This document shows, in pieces, positions 5,380-7,031 of a stretch of 7,031 nucleotides of DNA; position 1 is the stretch's first letter, and each line of letters starts with the position of its first letter. Under the pieces are notes generated by a model, which was not told the DNA's origin, searched no databases, and was given only the letters and a program-made list of their open reading frames with translations. Both the position numbers and the translations under genes were made by a program. Source of the stretch: Prevotella sp. (GTDB taxonomy: Bacteria; Bacteroidota; Bacteroidia; Bacteroidales; Bacteroidaceae); the NCBI GenBank assembly GCA_016283605.1, contig JAEENF010000172.1, positions 1 to 7,031 of the forward strand, in the 5' to 3' direction.

Positions 5380-7031
5380 TTACTCTTTATCAGGAGTTTC
5401 AATCAGCGGAGTGTCTACTGCCTCTGTGGACTCCTCATTGACGATTTCTGCTTCTTCGATATCCTCTTCCTCAGCCTGAGAGTGCATCACCTTACATACA
5501 GAGGCGATGGTATCGTTCTTCTTGGTGAGGTTGATCAGACGCACGCCCTGGGTGTTTCGTCCCATCACACGTACATCAGCCACCTTCAGACGAATCAGAA
5601 TACCGCTCTTGTTGATGATCATCAGGTCGTTCTCATCAGTAACCACCTTGATAGCCACCAGACGGCCGGTCTTCTCAGTCACAGCGAGGGTCTTCACACC
5701 CTTGGCGCCACGCAGGGTCTTACGATAATCCTCGACCTCAGAACGCTTACCGTAGCCATTCTCAGATACCACCATGATGGTCTCCTCGTTAGGATCGTTC
5801 ACGCAAACCATACCGACGACCTCGTCATCACCACCGTCGAGACGCATACCGATCACACCAGTAGCCACACGACCCATCGTACGTACGTCGTTCTCATCGA
5901 AACGAACAGCACGACCGTTGCGGTTAGCCATCAACAGTTCGTTGTGACCGTTGGTCAGACGAACGCCTACCACCTCGTCGCCCTCATTGATATTGATGGC
6001 GATGACACCTGCAGCACGTACGTTCTTATAGGCATCGAGACGGGTCTTCTTGATGATACCCTGCTTGGTGGCGAAGACTACATAGTGCGACTGCATGAAC
6101 TCCTCGTCGTTGAAGTTCTTGATACGCAGCACGGCATTGATGGAGTCATCAGGCTCGATATTCAGCATATTTTGTATTGCACGGCCCTTAGAGTTCTTGT
6201 CGCCCTCAGGAATCTCGTAGCACTTCTGCCAGTAGCAGCGACCCTTCTGGGTGAAGAAGAGCAGCGTGTTGTGCATCGTGGCAGGATAGATATATTCTGT
6301 GAAGTCGTTGTCGCGATGACGGGCGGCCTTGGCACCTACGCCTCCCCTGCCCTGCTCGTGGAACTCATCGAGCTTCGTACGCTTGATGTAACCCATGTGC
6401 GAGATGGTAATCACCACAGGATCATCAGGATAGAAGTCCTCGGCATTGAACTCGTGGTCGAACGGGATAATCTCTGTACGACGCTCGTCACCATACTTCT
6501 CCTTCACCTCAAGCAGGTCGTTCTTCATCACCTCCTTACAACGCTCGGGGTTGTCGAGGATTTCCTGCAAGTCGGCAATGAGTTTCTGCAGGTCGTCGAA
6601 CTCCTGATGGAGCTGATCCACACGCAGGCCAGTCAACTGTGCCAGACGCATGTCAACAATAGCCTTCGACTGGAGCTCATCGAGTTCGAAGCGGGCTTCG
6701 AGGTTACGCTGGGCATCGGTCGGCGTCTTACTGTTGCGGATAATGTGTACCACCTCATCGATATTGTTGACGGCAATAATCAAACCCTCGAGGATGTGGG
6801 CACGCTCCTGAGCCTTGCGCAGATCGTACTTGGTGCGACGGATGGTCACATCGTGACGGTGCTCCACAAAGTACTTCACACACTCCTTCAATGAGAGCAG
6901 ACGAGGACGACCCTTTACCAGGGCAATATTGTTGACAGAGAACGAGCTCTGCAGAGCGGTCATCTTGAAGAGCTTGTTCAGCAGCACGTTGGCATTGGCA
7001 TCGCGCTTCACATCGACAACGATACGCATAC
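5380..7031 (-). CDS. gyrA: DNA gyrase subunit A, C-terminal part (5' end outside window)
   Basis: This is the last 549 residues or so of GyrA, the subunit that breaks and rejoins DNA and wraps it during ATP-driven negative supercoiling with GyrB in the cytoplasm. The fragment starts at MRIVVDVKRD, aligning with GMRIVIEVKRD in E. coli GyrA. The catalytic tyrosine and the quinolone-resistance region lie upstream, outside the window. Fragment residues 1-185 cover the end of the breakage-reunion domain and the coiled-coil arm (RRTKYDLRKAQERAHILEGL, 64-83). Residues about 186-515 form the six-bladed beta-pinwheel. The first blade carries the GyrA box as QGRGGVG (226-232) instead of the enterobacterial QRRGGKG. 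This box is needed for DNA wrapping and separates GyrA from ParC. An acidic tail (520-549) follows. Reading is intact. The TPR gene follows 43 nt downstream. Confidence 0.97.
   Translation of the reverse strand, partial: MRIVVDVKRDANANVLLNKLFKMTALQSSFSVNNIALVKGRPRLLSLKECVKYFVEHRHDVTIRRTKYDLRKAQERAHILEGLIIAVNNIDEVVHIIRNSKTPTDAQRNLEARFELDELQSKAIVDMRLAQLTGLRVDQLHQEFDDLQKLIADLQEILDNPERCKEVMKNDLLEVKEKYGDERRTEIIPFDHEFNAEDFYPDDPVVITISHMGYIKRTKLDEFHEQGRGGVGAKAARHRDNDFTEYIYPATMHNTLLFFTQKGRCYWQKCYEIPEGDKNSKGRAIQNMLNIEPDDSINAVLRIKNFNDEEFMQSHYVVFATKQGIIKKTRLDAYKNVRAAGVIAININEGDEVVGVRLTNGHNELLMANRNGRAVRFDENDVRTMGRVATGVIGMRLDGGDDEVVGMVCVNDPNEETIMVVSENGYGKRSEVEDYRKTLRGAKGVKTLAVTEKTGRLVAIKVVTDENDLMIINKSGILIRLKVADVRVMGRNTQGVRLINLTKKNDTIASVCKVMHSQAEEEDIEEAEIVNEESTEAVDTPLIETPDKE

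Noticed and set aside
5371..6894. Plus-strand open frame of 507 codons
   Set aside because: It is the antisense shadow of gyrA. Its His/Thr/Val/Leu-heavy composition reflects the complement of gyrA codons.

Overview
The window looks like a Bacteroidales chromosome, most likely Prevotella or a close relative. Three things point there. The GyrA fragment and the exported tetratricopeptide protein read like Prevotellaceae proteins. Two plus-strand transcription units are preceded by exact matches to the Bacteroidetes -7 promoter element TAnnTTTG. The start codons lack clear Shine-Dalgarno sequences. No database could be searched, so the genus is an inference.

Layout. Bases 1-248 hold no convincing gene but are dense in inverted repeats: a perfect 21-bp inverted repeat whose arms are built from GTTGC/TTGCAA motifs, flanking a very AT-rich stretch and followed by a promoter. 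Bases 249-1537 encode two proteins of unknown function, 5 nt apart and probably one operon. Bases 1533-1588 carry six copies of the 8-mer TTTGACAT; the first copy contains the stop codon of the second gene. A second promoter follows, then at 1700-4036 a 778-residue protein. It combines a BT4734-like (VirE_N) N-terminal domain, related to archaeo-eukaryotic primases, with a DUF3987-type P-loop ATPase. A strong, probably bidirectional terminator at 4042-4072 closes this plus-strand block.

The remainder is on the minus strand: the 3' part of gyrA (its 5' end is beyond the right edge) and, 43 nt downstream, a gene for an exported TPR protein. These are probably co-transcribed, converging on the shared terminator. 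They are ordinary chromosomal genes.

The interesting part is 1-4036. A primase/helicase-like gene, two unrecognised companion genes, an iteron-like direct-repeat array and a second inverted-repeat region flanking AT-rich DNA together resemble a small replication or mobile-element module, possibly an integrated plasmid- or satellite-like element or a defence-type locus, beside gyrA. The DNA features and protein domains can be seen directly. Their working together is inference.
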